This document shows positions 44,885 through 55,009 of a DNA stretch of 64,000 nt, piece by piece; position 1 is the first letter of the stretch; each line of letters opens with the position of its first letter. The translations under genes were made by a program, and so were the position numbers. A model generated the notes under the pieces. It saw only the letters and a program-made list of their open reading frames with translations, was not told the DNA's origin and made no database searches. This stretch comes from Blastobasis lacticolella (Eukaryota > Arthropoda > Insecta > Lepidoptera > Blastobasidae), in assembly GCA_905147135.1 (NCBI GenBank), contig LR990059.1:14469001-14533000 (forward strand). The letters are read 5' to 3'.

Positions 44885-45500
44885 GGCTCTATTTTATTTG
44901 GGGGAGAAATAAGATGGACGGAAAAAAAGAAGGTGTATTGAAGGAGAATCGAAATTTACTGAAAGTTTTTGAGAACAGAAGGGGAAAAATGCTTGTGTAG
45001 CGACATCTATCGCTCCACTAGGGAAACTCAACGATACTCACATTACGAGTACACGAACACAAGGTTGGCAAGCATCCGCACATAGATGGCGCTAACAATC
45101 CTACATCGCGCTAGAGAAATGTGCCAACTTCCACGGCATATAAACTTCCGACGATCAACTGTTGGACCCTTGGTCCCCTGGTCACAACACCCGGCTAGGT
45201 GGGTAATTACCCTTTTCCACCTTACCATCTTCGCTTGCCAACATTGGCGGCTGCCTTATCACCTGCCACCGCCAAACTTGAACATTAATAAGACATGACA
45301 ACTTTTAAGAGTGATAATAGAAGGCAAGGCAATTGAGGGAAAGAAAGGAAGAGGAAGGCCAAGATTTGAATATTGGAAGGACGTGAAGGAAAAAGTGAAC
45401 GCCCGGGCTTATAAGGATATGAAGTGGTTGGCGGACAGGAGAGAGGATTGTGGCGATTGCTCCACCGACAAGATACTCTTAAATATGTAATGATAATGAT
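44885..45500 (+). pseudogene. LINE ORF2 C-terminus, interrupted by family F
   Basis: Before the insert, 44910-44991 gives degenerate RWTEKK..VL.RI...LK..ENRRGKML. After it, 45277-45490 gives (with small indels) EH-IRHDN--RVIIEGKAIEGKK, GRGRPRFEYWKDVKEKVN, ending near 'gatactcttaaatatg' and a gatg-type tail. 'RRGK.LGH..RHD.....IIEGK.EGK.GRGRPR' is a familiar non-LTR C-terminal pattern. Confidence 0.7.
44996..45276 (-). repeat. Family F repeat, copy 2, with 4-bp TSD CTTG
   Basis: 281 bases inverted relative to 13621-13925. Flanked by CTTG at 44992-44995 and 45277-45280; removal joins the two parts of the LINE frame. The 4-base duplication and an end in '..TACA' (family orientation) allow a solo LTR. 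The other end is TTTGG rather than TG, which argues against it. Confidence 0.8.
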
Positions 45501-45597
45501 GTTCAGTTCAGTTCAGCAAAACGGGACTATAAAACGAGTTTACGTGCAGTCTGACACTAGAATTATGTAAATTAACCTATATAGTATCTATACCTAG

Positions 45598-45818
45598 AAT
45601 AAAACAAAGTCGCTTTCCGCCGACTGTATATATGTCCGCTTAGATCCTTTAAACTTCGCAACGGATTTTAATACGGTTGCGTCAGTAGATAGAGTAACTC
45701 AACGGGAGAAAAAAAGGGTAGGTGTGGAGTAGGGGTAGAGGGTGGATAGGGTACAGGCAGGGTACGAGTAAGACTCCACGTGAAAGAAGTCGCGCCGGGC
45801 CCGCTAGCACTATATACC
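45598..45818 (+). repeat. Family G repeat (Helitron-like)
   Basis: 'aacaaagtcgctttccgccg', 'tttaaacttcgcaacggatt', 'gaagtcgcgccgggcccgct' then 'agcac'. It has an internal G/A-rich tract with repeated 'gggtagg' (45715-45765). Confidence 0.55.
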
Positions 45819-45837
45819 ATATATAACCCATTTAATA

Positions 45838-46076
45838 TGACGACCTGAGTGGTTCAGTGGTCAACATCTGTCTGTCACGCAAGAGGTCCCGGGTTCGATT
45901 CCCGGCCGGGCAGAAATTGAAATGATGAATTTTAATTTCTGTTACGGGTCTGGGTGTTCTATGTACAATAAGTATGTATTTAAAAGTATATAAGTAGTTT
46001 ATCAGTTATCTAGCACCCATAACACAAGCTTTGCTTACTTTGGGACTAGATGGCGCTGTGTGAATTTGTCCACGAT
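45838..46076 (+). mobile_element. SINE C, full length
   Basis: Head 'atgacgacctgagtggttca', box B 'gggttcgattcccggccggg', then 'agaaattgaaatgatgaatt', 'cataacacaagctttgctta' and 'gctgtgtgaatttgtcca'. The best plus-strand reference copy in the window. Confidence 0.85.
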
Positions 46077-46600
46077 TATTTATTTATTTATATAAATATT
46101 ATTGTTTTCGTCTACTAACTGCGGAGTCTACACTTCACCCCATCCACGTATGGCCTGATGCGAAGTAGTCCCAACGGCACAACTTTCGGACAACCGAACA
46201 AGTGAACTGTTCTGTGTCTGAACCCTGAATTATGCAAGGACAGTCTCGCAGGAGCGGCGCCGTTTTCTGAAACTTTGTATGGAGACTATAGTGCATTGTT
46301 TCCTTTTTATTTAGTAGGTTTTACGTGCAGTAAAAGGCAATTAATACATATACTGTTATTGTTCAAATTCTGTATTAATATCGCATTTATATCTCTACAG
46401 AAATGTCCAAGTACCCAACCGTCATGGATTCTGCGACAAATGTCACTAGCCCACTGTTAGCTTGGAAGTTCTTTAATAAGACGTTCCTTAAATAAATACC
46501 TACGAGTCATGCCTCTTTCTTGGAGGGGTAGACATAGACCATATTGTTCCACTTAATAAGGTTCTCCTCATACATCAGCCTTTTCATGCATGCTCTTTGA
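46077..46600. other. No feature recognised
   Basis: Nothing supported. The 61-codon frame at 46275-46460 has no motif. Confidence 0.4.
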
Positions 46601-46805
46601 TTTAGGTTTATTAAATAGGCTGTTCTGCCAAATCCTGGCTCATGGTCAAGGCGGACCCCGGGCCCTTGTAAAGGGCCAGTTGTTTAAAGCACAACTGGGA
46701 CATTAATGCCAAGATGTTTTTTATTAAATAGGCTGTTCCTAGTCAGTCGTCACTTATCACCAGGTGAGATTGCGGTCAAATGCCTGGTTAGTTTAAATAG
46801 GAAGA
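46600..46805 (+). mobile_element. LINE E 3' end split by a SINE A with 19-bp TSD
   Basis: 'tttattaaataggctgttc' occurs at 46607-46625 and again at 46720-46738. After the second copy the LINE E end continues: 'cgtcacttatcaccaggtga', 'gcggtcaaatgcctgg'. Confidence 0.85.
46626..46719 (+). mobile_element. SINE A, 94-bp truncated insertion with perfect TSD
   Basis: 'tgccaaatcctggctcatgg' to 'cattaatgccaagatgtttt'. The exact 19-base duplication makes it one of the younger SINE A events here. The segment 'ggcccttgtaaagggcc' + 'agttgtttaaagcacaact' makes two short hairpins not seen in other copies. Confidence 0.9.
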
Positions 46806-46820
46806 TATTATTTATAATGA

Positions 46821-47008
46821 ACTAGTGGACATGGCGCGACATCGTTCGCGTACACCTATTTTACCCCTACCTACCATTTTTATTACTTATAAACCTTCCT
46901 CTTGAATCACTCTATGAAAACCGCATTAAAATTCGGTACGTACTTTAAAAGATCTCAGTATACATAGGGACAGACGGCGGGAAGCGAATTTGTTTTATAC
47001 AAAGTAAA
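46821..47008 (-). repeat. Family G repeat (Helitron-like), minus orientation
   Basis: It starts (minus) near 'acaaattcgcttcccgccgt' and ends 'gatgtcgcgccatgtccact' + 'ag', with 'ctag' as the last four bases. Confidence 0.55.
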
Positions 47009-47459
47009 GATAGTAAGAATAACTGCGTTCCGGATTTAGAGATACACTTTCACTTATTTCTAACGGAAACACTAAATCCAAAGACGACAAAGCGAATAAT
47101 CGTGTTTACTTTGCACTAACGCTAAAGTAGGAACAGGTGTCCCGAACCGCAGGTGTATCATGGAGCTTTATAGCGAATAGTCCGAGAGCGCCAAACCGAA
47201 ACTGTGCATGTTTGAAGGCCGAGCGGTATATGATGTATATGATAGTACACCAATGAAAAAAATGAGAAAAGACTACTTCACTTATTCAAAATAATTTGTG
47301 CATTTCTAAAGAGAAATTTCTGTACTGTTCCTTGTAGTACGAGTATTGCTAATTATGTATCGAGAATAATACGAAAGCTAATTCTAATAATATGCACCGT
47401 GATGATTGATACGCATGCCTGTAAGCAAAAAGCTAGACATTGGCCTCTTCTAATGAGCG
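47009..47459. other. No feature recognised
   Basis: Nothing recognisable. Confidence 0.4.
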
Positions 47460-47690
47460 TCAAAATACCCAGCTTGACGCATCCCATCCACATGCAGACT
47501 TACGCAACTCGTCGCTCCACCTGGTCGAAGGGCATCCTACACTACAGTGTCTCCATTCATGAACTTCAAAGAACGCAGTGGACTTCAGCATATAAGGCCA
47601 GCCAACTGGAACTTCAGCGTGCCAATTCTTTGCACTTGGTAACTTTGGTGCTCTGTCGGATTACCTCATTGCGAATGTTTTCCTCAGGCT
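47460..47690 (-). repeat. Diverged RTE-like 3' fragment
   Basis: 'cgcaactcgtcgctccacct' parallels the reverse complement of the RTE 'aggtggaccgacgacc'. 'ttcagcgtgccaattctttg' and 'ttggtaactttggtgctctg' parallel the RTE 'ARLKWQ' and 'TKVTDIA' coding text. Diverged, with indels. Confidence 0.5.
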
Positions 47691-48280
47691 AAGTACTTGA
47701 CGCCGGGGCAACGGCTTCTCCTTTACAAGGCTCAAGTCAGGCCCTATCTGAAGTATTGCACTCATCTAAGGGCGGGAGCACCGGCGTATCAGCTTGGTCC
47801 TTGTGACTCGATCCAAAAGCGCGCTGTAAGAATCGTCGATGATACAATGCTCACAAGTGGTATTGAGCCGCTGAGTCAGCGGAGGGATTTCGCCTCCCTT
47901 TGTGTGTTCTACCGCTTGTACAACGGTGTATGTTCTGAAGAACTGTTTGACATGATGCCTACATCTACATTCTATCATCGCACCGCTCGCCATCGACAGG
48001 GAGTTCATCTTCACACCTTGGAGCCAAATTGGGCGCGAGCTGTGCGGTTCCAATGGAACTTTCTCCTACGCACACTAAGGTTGTGGAATGAACTACCTGA
48101 AGGGGTTTTCCCTGGAGAGTACAATATGGAGTTATTCAAGAAAGGCGTTAAAAGGTTTTTACGGGGTCGACAACGCGTGGGTGATGCCCCTGGTATTGCA
48201 AACGTCCATAGGCTGCGGTGACTGCTTACCATCAGGCAGGCCACATGCTTGTTTGCCACATTAGTGGTCTAAAAAAAACC
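47688..48280 (+). pseudogene. LINE D 3' end with intact 174-codon ORF2 C-terminus
   Basis: The open frame to 48221 reads LTPGQRLLLYKAQVRPYLKY, CTHLRAGAPAYQLGPCDSIQ, KRAVRIVDD, ASLCVFYRLYNGVCSEELFD, RTLRLWNELPEGVFPGEYNM, FKKGVKRFLRGRQRVG. This is the thumb/C-terminal region of a CR1/Jockey-group ORF2. YADD and everything upstream are absent, so the copy is 5'-truncated. The 3' UTR 'gactgcttaccatcaggcag' and an A-run follow. Confidence 0.85.
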
Positions 48281-49009
48281 TTGAACTGTGAAACAAGCGC
48301 GTGTGTGTATTTCTACGTCTTGGTACTGTAAGTCATGACAGGTATAGGACACTAATGGAGTATAAAGTTAAATATATAAATAAAACGTCCGCCTCCCGTA
48401 CTACCGATCGTAGCTATTGCTACGAGAGCTAACAAATCGTTATAAGACTTTTATGGTCAGTTTAAAATATAACGCCTGAGCAATAAGCTTTGCAATTGCG
48501 ACTTATTAGCACCCTCCTTCGCTACAATGAATTTCAGGAGTTGTTGCAACATTGTTCTGTGAAATTTATTTGTATTGCCCGTGTTGTTTATACTTCAATT
48601 TGTTTGTTCACTAGTGGGTACGATAACTAAATGCTTAACAATTCACAAGTTAAGCTATGTTAATTTGGTTTGCTCATTTTTAACCCTCGACGAAAAAAGA
48701 AGGGTGTTAGATATTTGATGTGTATATTTGTGGCAGTGTGTATCTGTCTGGCCCTACTCAATGATTCGTTTCGCCCATAGATCAGACAACATGGCCAGTC
48801 CAGACTATTCTATGAAAGCAGCCTCAAGGACTACGTCAGTTATCTACTATTTGTATTTGGGCTCATATTGTTGTGTTCTCAACATAATCTGTGAGCTCCA
48901 CTCCGATGTTTCTTTTCTGTTACTTAGCGAAAAAGCAATTCCCTGGTAACCAGCTTCTAAGAACTGATAGACTACCCGGTAACATTAAGTAGAATACTTT
49001 TGCTTTGAC
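48281..49009. other. No gene supported
   Basis: 'taaccctcgacgaaaaaaga' at 48682 followed by 'gtgtctgtctg'-like text resembles a degenerate lepidopteran repeat. Otherwise nothing. Confidence 0.35.
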
Positions 49010-49015
49010 AGACGC

Positions 49016-49367
49016 AGTTTTTTTTTTTTTTTTATGTTATCCGGCAGACAAACAGGCATGCGGGCCACCTGATGGAAAGTGGTCACCGCCGCCTATGGAC
49101 ATCAGCAACACCAGGGTAGTCACCAATGCGTTGCCCGCCTCTGAAGAGATCTCTAATATACCTCTTGAACGATCCCATGTCATAGTCCAAAGGAAACACT
49201 GTGGCTGGGAGCTCATTCCACATCCGAATCGTACGAGCGAGAAACGTTCTTTCAAACCTTCGCGTGGAGACCAACAGAGGGTCTACGTAGTGGGGATGAG
49301 TACCCAGCCCACGGCGGGTGGTGCGATGGCGGAATTGTGCTGTTGGCACCAGATCGAAACCACTTAA
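49016..49367 (-). pseudogene. LINE D 3' end with poly-A tail, 88 open codons
   Basis: Minus strand: PTAQFRHRTTRRGLGTHPHY, RTIRMWNELPATVFPLDYDM, FKRYIRDLFRGGQRIG, closing at 49083. The 3' UTR and a 19-base poly-A (as T at 49016-49034) follow. The protein is nearly the same as the 21452-21697 copy, so the two come from one subfamily. Confidence 0.9.
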
Positions 49368-49431
49368 GTGTTTTCAGTTGGAATCCTGTGCCTTCGCGGG
49401 CACTGTGAGATCTCATTTAACATTTCTAAAT

Positions 49432-49680
49432 AATCTTGGCGTTAATGTCACGGTTGTGATCTCGCGCACGAGAGCCCGGGGTCCGCCTTGACCATTATCC
49501 AGAATTTGGCAGATCAGGTAATTACTGTGAAGCGACTGCCATCTGACCTCCGTAACCCTGCTACCAGGGGAACCTGACTAGATTGGATCATGGTTACCTA
49601 CACATTCAGTAGCCAGAATGTGCAGGTTTCATCACGATATTTTCCCTCCCCGTACGAGCATCGAGTAAAGTAACGTTTCC
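49432..49680 (-). mobile_element. SINE A, 5'-truncated
   Basis: 'aatcttggcgttaatgtcac' to 'gtgcaggtttcatcacgata', read in reverse. Lacks the tRNA head. Confidence 0.8.
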
Positions 49681-50361
49681 AAATAGAGGTAATTCTTCCT
49701 CTACCCCCATTCCCCGTCCTCTGTTATGTACCGCACAAAGTTTTCATAACAATTACCCCTTCAACTAATTCGAATAATGGAGGCGACAACATTCTGTATC
49801 TGAATTCGCGATGTGAGTGTATTTCGGGATGTTTCAGCGGGAGTTTCCCAAACTTCCCCCACCCAAGCATTGTTCTTGCTAATTTACAAGACATCGCTTC
49901 TCAAAGTTTGGCGCGCGTGTGTGTGGCGGTTCCCACTTCCCACTTCCCATTTGCATTTTCACCCCTGAACGATGTAGGGTTGATGGCTTTACGATTAATT
50001 GGTCGCTAAATAAAGGGTGCAATTTTAATTTTGTGTTTGTGGATTGTCCTCGCGGGACTGGCATAACACGGGCCTGAGGAACTATTTTTGAAACCGCTCG
50101 TATCCACGCGAGCGCACGTCTTCTAATGCTTGTCTTTTCTATTTCTAGCAACATACCACGAGTGTGAAAGAGATAGGTAGCGCACGGGAGCGCTCGCGTG
50201 GACGTGAAACACGAACGCTATTCTACACTAAAGAGAAGTGACGCCAGTGGAGCATGAGAGTACGATATTTTATTGACAATTTATTTTGTTTTAATTACCT
50301 ACACACTTTCACTGATCTGACACCGGGTCTGACAAGCCGTCGCCACTTAGTTTTATGCATG
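49681..50361. other. No gene supported
   Basis: A 91-codon minus-strand frame (49879-50154) has no motif. 'cgcacgggagcgctcgcgtg' at 50183 is a GC-rich imperfect palindrome. Confidence 0.4.
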
Positions 50362-50640
50362 ACCGTGTGGTATTCGGCAGAGTAGAAAAGCAGCAACCCT
50401 TTACACTCGTGGGTGTTGTACAAAGGGACAATTATTTTCGAAGCAAAAGATCTCTCTAGACTCTTCTCCGTAGGCTGGAAAATGGGCAGCAGCGTTTTCC
50501 ATTATTATATTTATATCCGATTTCCAACCTGCCCGTCAAGCGTGGTGATTGTGGCAATCACCGCCCCTTTCGTGGGAAAGGCCCTAAGTCCTGCAGTGGA
50601 CTGTTATCAGTTGTGATAATGGTAATGATGACGTATGACC
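50362..50640 (+). mobile_element. SINE B, full length
   Basis: Starts 'gaccgtgtggtattcggcag' and ends 'ctgttatcagttgtgataat' + 'ggtaatgatgacg'. 'ATGAC' borders both ends (50363-ish and 50634-ish), a weak target duplication. Confidence 0.8.
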
Positions 50641-51690
50641 TTATAAACGGATGGATGTCAAAATGTCTTCTGCACTGATACGATTAAGATAGTTAAGAGT
50701 TTTGTTGCAAATGTGTATTTTACCCTGTTTTTTTTATTAAAACGGATATTTAGTTCTAGATTAGATAGTTTTCTTCTCAAAGGTTGCCTGAAGAAATCGC
50801 TTTAAATGATAAGGTCGCCTGTTGTTTTCTCTGTTGTCACCGATATATTATACCGACTGTATACTGTATCTATGCAATATAGCATTCGATGTAAATGTCG
50901 GACTAACTACCTAATTATCTTTCTACTCTATTATATTTATTTATTTTCAATCGAGTATGGCCATTTGACCGCCTATAGGTGATCATGGGATTGACACATA
51001 CCTGTCCCGAAACAGTCAGTATAAAATCAGCCAGTATTCTATACCACACACAGCATTTTCATGCCATTTTGACTCGCTCACCATCCTCTCGTTGTACAAG
51101 CACAATCCATCACAGATTTCCCGCAGCTTTAACCGTTATCAACTCACGAAATGCGGGACAAAGCAATCTATATCGGGACATCTATCCCGGGACATTATTA
51201 GACACGGGAAGCGGTGTCCCGGGCATGCCCACGGTTCCCGGCTTTGGTATGCAGAGAGCGGAATACCCTCAATTCCGGGGTACCTGAGCGGACTCGAATA
51301 TTCGAACCTGTTATAATCTAGTAGCGAGCTTTCCGATATTGTTCGGCATCGAGTTTGGAAGTTAGGTGAGTATCGAGATTTTTATTTGTTAGCTATGAGT
51401 TTTTAGACATAGGTAGATATTTATTCCGTTTATTTGAATTTTGCACAGTAATCACTACAGATTTTATCGTTAGCGAAGAAACATACTTAACAGCAAGTGT
51501 GATGACATGACATTTACTATCGGATTTACTATAATATTACTATCTTAGTAAAACTCATCCTTCCTTTCAGATTAATTTATACTGCATGAGAATACTAATT
51601 ATTAAAAATTAGGTAAACATAAAATATTTACAGTTATAGTAAAAATAAACTCAAATATAAATAAAACCATACCTACTAAGAATTTAAAAG
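50641..51690. other. No gene supported
   Basis: Overlapping plus-strand frames of 102 and 74 codons at 50979-51316 lie over 'cccggg/ccgggcatgccc' words and show no domain. Confidence 0.4.
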
Positions 51691-51820
51691 TCGTCCACAC
51701 CGCTGCCCCCCAGAATGGTGCTCTAAGCTGGCTGCATTGCCTCGTTGGATAGCAATGCTAATCCGTTACCCGAGGAACGAGCCAGCTCTCCGGTCGAAAG
51801 TAGTGTCATTTTTTTTTTTG
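51691..51820 (+). repeat. Dispersed repeat shared with 10490-10575
   Basis: 'taagctggctgcattgcctc' + 'gttggatagcaatgctaatc', then 'gccagctctccggtcgaaag' and a T-run. Confidence 0.45.
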
Positions 51821-52310
51821 GAAAGTTCTTTAAATAACTTACTCGCACCAGGGTCCCAACGTTTCCAGCCCAAACGTTTGAAATCTTGCGCTAGACTATC
51901 GTATGTTTGTAACTTACATTTTAAAAGTATTTACACTCTTGTTAACTTACCCTCAACTTAAAGTTCGTTATCTCGATTATTTGTTCATATTGATAATTTG
52001 ATTACCACTTGTGTCAGAGTTATTTCAAAAAGGCTGAATGTTTCTTGATTTTGACTAAACCTGAAAAAGGACATCCTCCAACCGTCACTATTCACAATCT
52101 TGATATTTCTCCCATTCGTTAGCATGTTAACTCATACTCATATAGCTTATTATCATTTCCTTCATATTATTAGCTCTAGCAACCCTGTTTCCTGTGCTAT
52201 TGAAGCCGCAAAAGTTTACTTGTAAAGTAGTTTTTAAGCAGTACGCTCATTGCGTCGCTTTGTTGGAAGTTCTCAATTAATGAGTGGTGGAGACGCGAGG
52301 TATCTGGAGC
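51821..52310. other. No feature recognised
   Basis: Nothing recognisable. Confidence 0.4.
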
Positions 52311-52640
52311 GAGGTGCACCGGTGGCCTTGTGGTTACGGGGTCGGACTCGTAAGCGATCCTGGGTTCGAATCCCACTGCGGATATTTACCAATTATTTTC
52401 TGAGTTATGTACATCTAACCGATGCTCTTAGGTGAGGAGAAACATCGTGATGAAACCTGCACATTCAGGCAACTGAATGTGTAACCATGATCCAATCTGG
52501 TCAGGTTCCTCTGGTAGCAGGGTTAAGGAAGATGGCAGTCGCTCCACAGTAATTGCCAAATTCTGGATAATGGTCAAACCGGACCCCGGGCTCTCGTGCG
52601 GGAGAGCACAACCGGGAATTAACGCAAACAATCTAACAAG
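52311..52640 (+). mobile_element. SINE A, full length
   Basis: Head 'gaggtgcaccggtggccttg', 'ggactcgtaagcgatcc', box B 'gggttcgaatcccactgcgg'. Body 'catcgtgatgaaacctgcac', 'tccaatctggtcaggttcct', end 'caaccgggaattaacgcaaa'. Confidence 0.9.
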
Positions 52641-53059
52641 ATTATTAGAGACACGAGGTGTCTGACATTACCTACATCTTTAGGAAGCATCCTCGAGCAT
52701 CCACACATTCATCACACAGGCCATGACACCAACTAGGAGTAAGTTATTTAGTTACTTTGGGTAGTTATTTCATGCAGAAGAGCAAAGCTTCCTAACACAA
52801 GCGATATGCTTAAATGGATGCTTCAATATATTTGAAAAAATTAACCCATATAGCTATCTAGCTAGACATATCAATATTTGATACTTTTTAAAGTATAGTC
52901 GTTTGTAGCTACCAGGAAAAAATACACCTCAAGTGTGGGTAAACTTTAGTTGTGGAAAATAAATACCTATTCGAATAATTAAATTACCAGACAGTTTTCT
53001 CAGACATCATCATTGGTGTTAATGACAAAGCAAATTAAGAAGAGCTATTATATTCATAC

Positions 53060-54130
53060 TACAGGGTGGGCCAGAAAGTTGTATGGATTTGAAAAATTCA
53101 TTAAAAAAAGGAGAAAATAGTACACAAACGAATCTTTATTAAAATAAAAATAGATAAATGGGAAAGTTATTAAAAAAAATTACATCTTCTAGATGTGCAT
53201 CATCGTGATGCAAACACTCCTCAAGTCTGGATCTCAGATTTTTAAAAACTCGCTGGCACATTGCGCGTGGAATAGCATCCATTTATTCTTGGATGTTGAT
53301 CTTCAACTGGACAATCGTGGTTGGATTAATGCAGTAAACTCGACTCTTCATGTATCCCCACAGAAAAAAGTCTGATGGTGACAAATCTGGACTTCTGGGC
53401 GGCCATGCAATTTCACCTCGGCGCGATATGAGTTTTCTGGCAAACATCTCGTTTACGACTGCTATTGAGGCATCAGATGTAATACATGTCGCGCCATCTT
53501 ATTAAAACCATGTTGCACGATTATAGCCTTAAAATTCTTGCAATTGTGGAAAGAAAAAATCTCGTAACATGGCTGTGTATCGGTCGGAATTTACAGTCAC
53601 AGATTGCCCTCGCTGATTCTCAAAGAAATAGGGTCCGATGATTCCGTGTGCAGAAATGGCCGCCCAGACAATTACCTTCGGCGAATGCAGAGGTTTTCGA
53701 TGTTTTGAACGTGGGTTTTCTGGAGCCCAGTAACGGCAATTCTGTTTGTTGACGTGCCCATTTAAGTGAAAATGGGTTCGTCGGAAAAAAGAATGTTCAG
53801 ACTCCGAAAACGCTCCAACATTGTTTCGACAAAAACACGGCGTAAATTGAGGTCGTTTGGCTTTAAATCTTGCACTAATTTAATTTTGTATGGTTTAAGA
53901 TCTTTCGTTAAAATTTGACGCAAAGATGTTCTGGATACAGCAAGTTCAGCTGACCGCTTTCGAGTTGATAGACCAGGATTACGTTGTACGGAAGCTCTAA
54001 CTTCGTTAATTGTTTCTTCTGTTCTTGAAGTAAATTTCCGAGAATCAAGCTACTCCCGCGCCTCGCTATTTTATACCGCTCCAGCGCAATAGAGTTTCTA
54101 AAATCGTTCGTCTTTATGGGCCACCCTGTA
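53060..54130 (-). mobile_element. Mariner-like transposon, complete ends, dead transposase
   Basis: Left end TACAGGGTGGGCCAGAAAG (53060) and right end, inverted, TACAGGGTGGCCCATAAAG (ends 54130). They agree at most of the first ~20 bases, with TA as target site on both sides. Size is ~1.07 kb. The minus strand carries a broken transposase (next entry). Confidence 0.9.
53190..54080 (-). pseudogene. Mariner-like transposase, multiply broken
   Basis: Minus-strand fragments in family order: HFHLNGHVNKQNCRYWAPEN (~53735-53795), RKPLHSPKVIVWAAISAHGI (~53620-53700), then WPPRSPDLSPSDFFLWGYMK with SRVY (~53335-53410). These are the second half of the DDE catalytic core; the 'SPDLSP.DFFLWG' block carries the last acidic residue region. 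An N-terminal helix-turn-helix region probably lies at 53850-54050. Stops and frameshifts separate the blocks, so no functional enzyme is made. From memory, this protein group often carries a DUF4817-type N-terminus. Confidence 0.85.
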
Positions 54131-54320
54131 CTTTACAACTTTTACGACGACAAGTCGTACCCCAGACCTGATCGAAAATCAAAATACACTGTGTGAAAAT
54201 AAAATGATAGCTTTTAAGGGTACGTTCCGTGTTCCCTACCGCGTACCTTTGTTCGTGAGTAGCCCAATATTTCAACGAAGTTGCATGCATCAACATGGTC
54301 ACGGGACGACTTTTACGGGA

Positions 54321-54503
54321 GTTTAAACGGATTGATCGATGTACAACACAAACGCAATTCTACCTATTCGCGATTCTACACAATATGGATTCCGCACAAC
54401 TGACATTCAACACATTATTTATTCCACACAGTCTTCAATTATACACAAACGCGTTTCTTCCTATTCGCGATTCTACACAATATTAATTCCACACAACTGC
54501 TGC
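54321..54503 (+). repeat. Left inverted arm of the foldback-like element
   Basis: Contains 'cctattcgcgattctacaca' at 54363-54382 and again at 54470-54489, spaced ~107 bases apart, i.e. an internal tandem subrepeat. Confidence 0.9.
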
Positions 54504-54559
54504 CATTGAACATATTCGTTATTCCACATATTCGTCAACGCTGGGGACCTGGGACTGGC

Positions 54560-55009
54560 TGACTTAAACCTAGACCTAAGTTTAGTGGAACCAGTTGACG
54601 GTTGACCAAGATCAACCCTATTTAACAAACCTGGTCCAATGCTTTGTTGGTTGACTGGGGTTGACCTTGGTCAACCTTTACAAGGTCGACTAAACTTAGG
54701 TCCTGATCTAGTTCTAAGCTTGGGTATACAACCAGTCTCAGGGTGCCCAGCGATGGCCAGGTTGGTTGACCAGGTTATTTGACCAGACTTGACCTCGGTC
54801 AAAATTTAATAGGTCCACTAAACATAGGCTCTGGTCTAGTTCTAAGCTTGGGTTACAATACAACCAGTCTCAAGGTGCCCAGAGTTGAACAGGTTGGTTG
54901 ACCAGAGTTGACCTTGGTCAACCTTTACTAGGTCCACTAAACTTAGGCCCCGGTCAAGTTCTACGCTTAGGTTACAATACAACCATTTTCAGGGTGCCTA
55001 GTGTTGACG
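54560..55009 (+). repeat. Minisatellite, unit ~120-130 bp, ~3.5 units plus an inverted partial unit
   Basis: Repeat landmarks: 'ggttggttgacca', 'gttgaccttggtcaaccttt', 'ggtccactaaacttaggc', 'gttctaagcttgggttacaa', 'accagtctcagggtgcccag'. Direct units begin near 54740, 54872 and 54991, with a partial unit from ~54646. The first stretch (54565-54615, 'ctaagtttagtgga', 'gttgaccaagatcaacc') is in inverted orientation. A remnant unit appears at 57945-57985, beyond the RTE. Confidence 0.85.

Noticed and set aside
45838..45915. Candidate tRNA-Gly(GCC) gene
   Set aside because: Sequence close to tRNA-Gly but acceptor stem does not pair and SINE C tail follows.
48183..49190. Inverted pair of LINE D 3' ends (47688-48280 plus, 49016-49367 minus) as one large palindromic element
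   Set aside because: The two copies belong to different subfamilies (protein differs widely) and each is separately 5'-truncated; independent insertions explain them.
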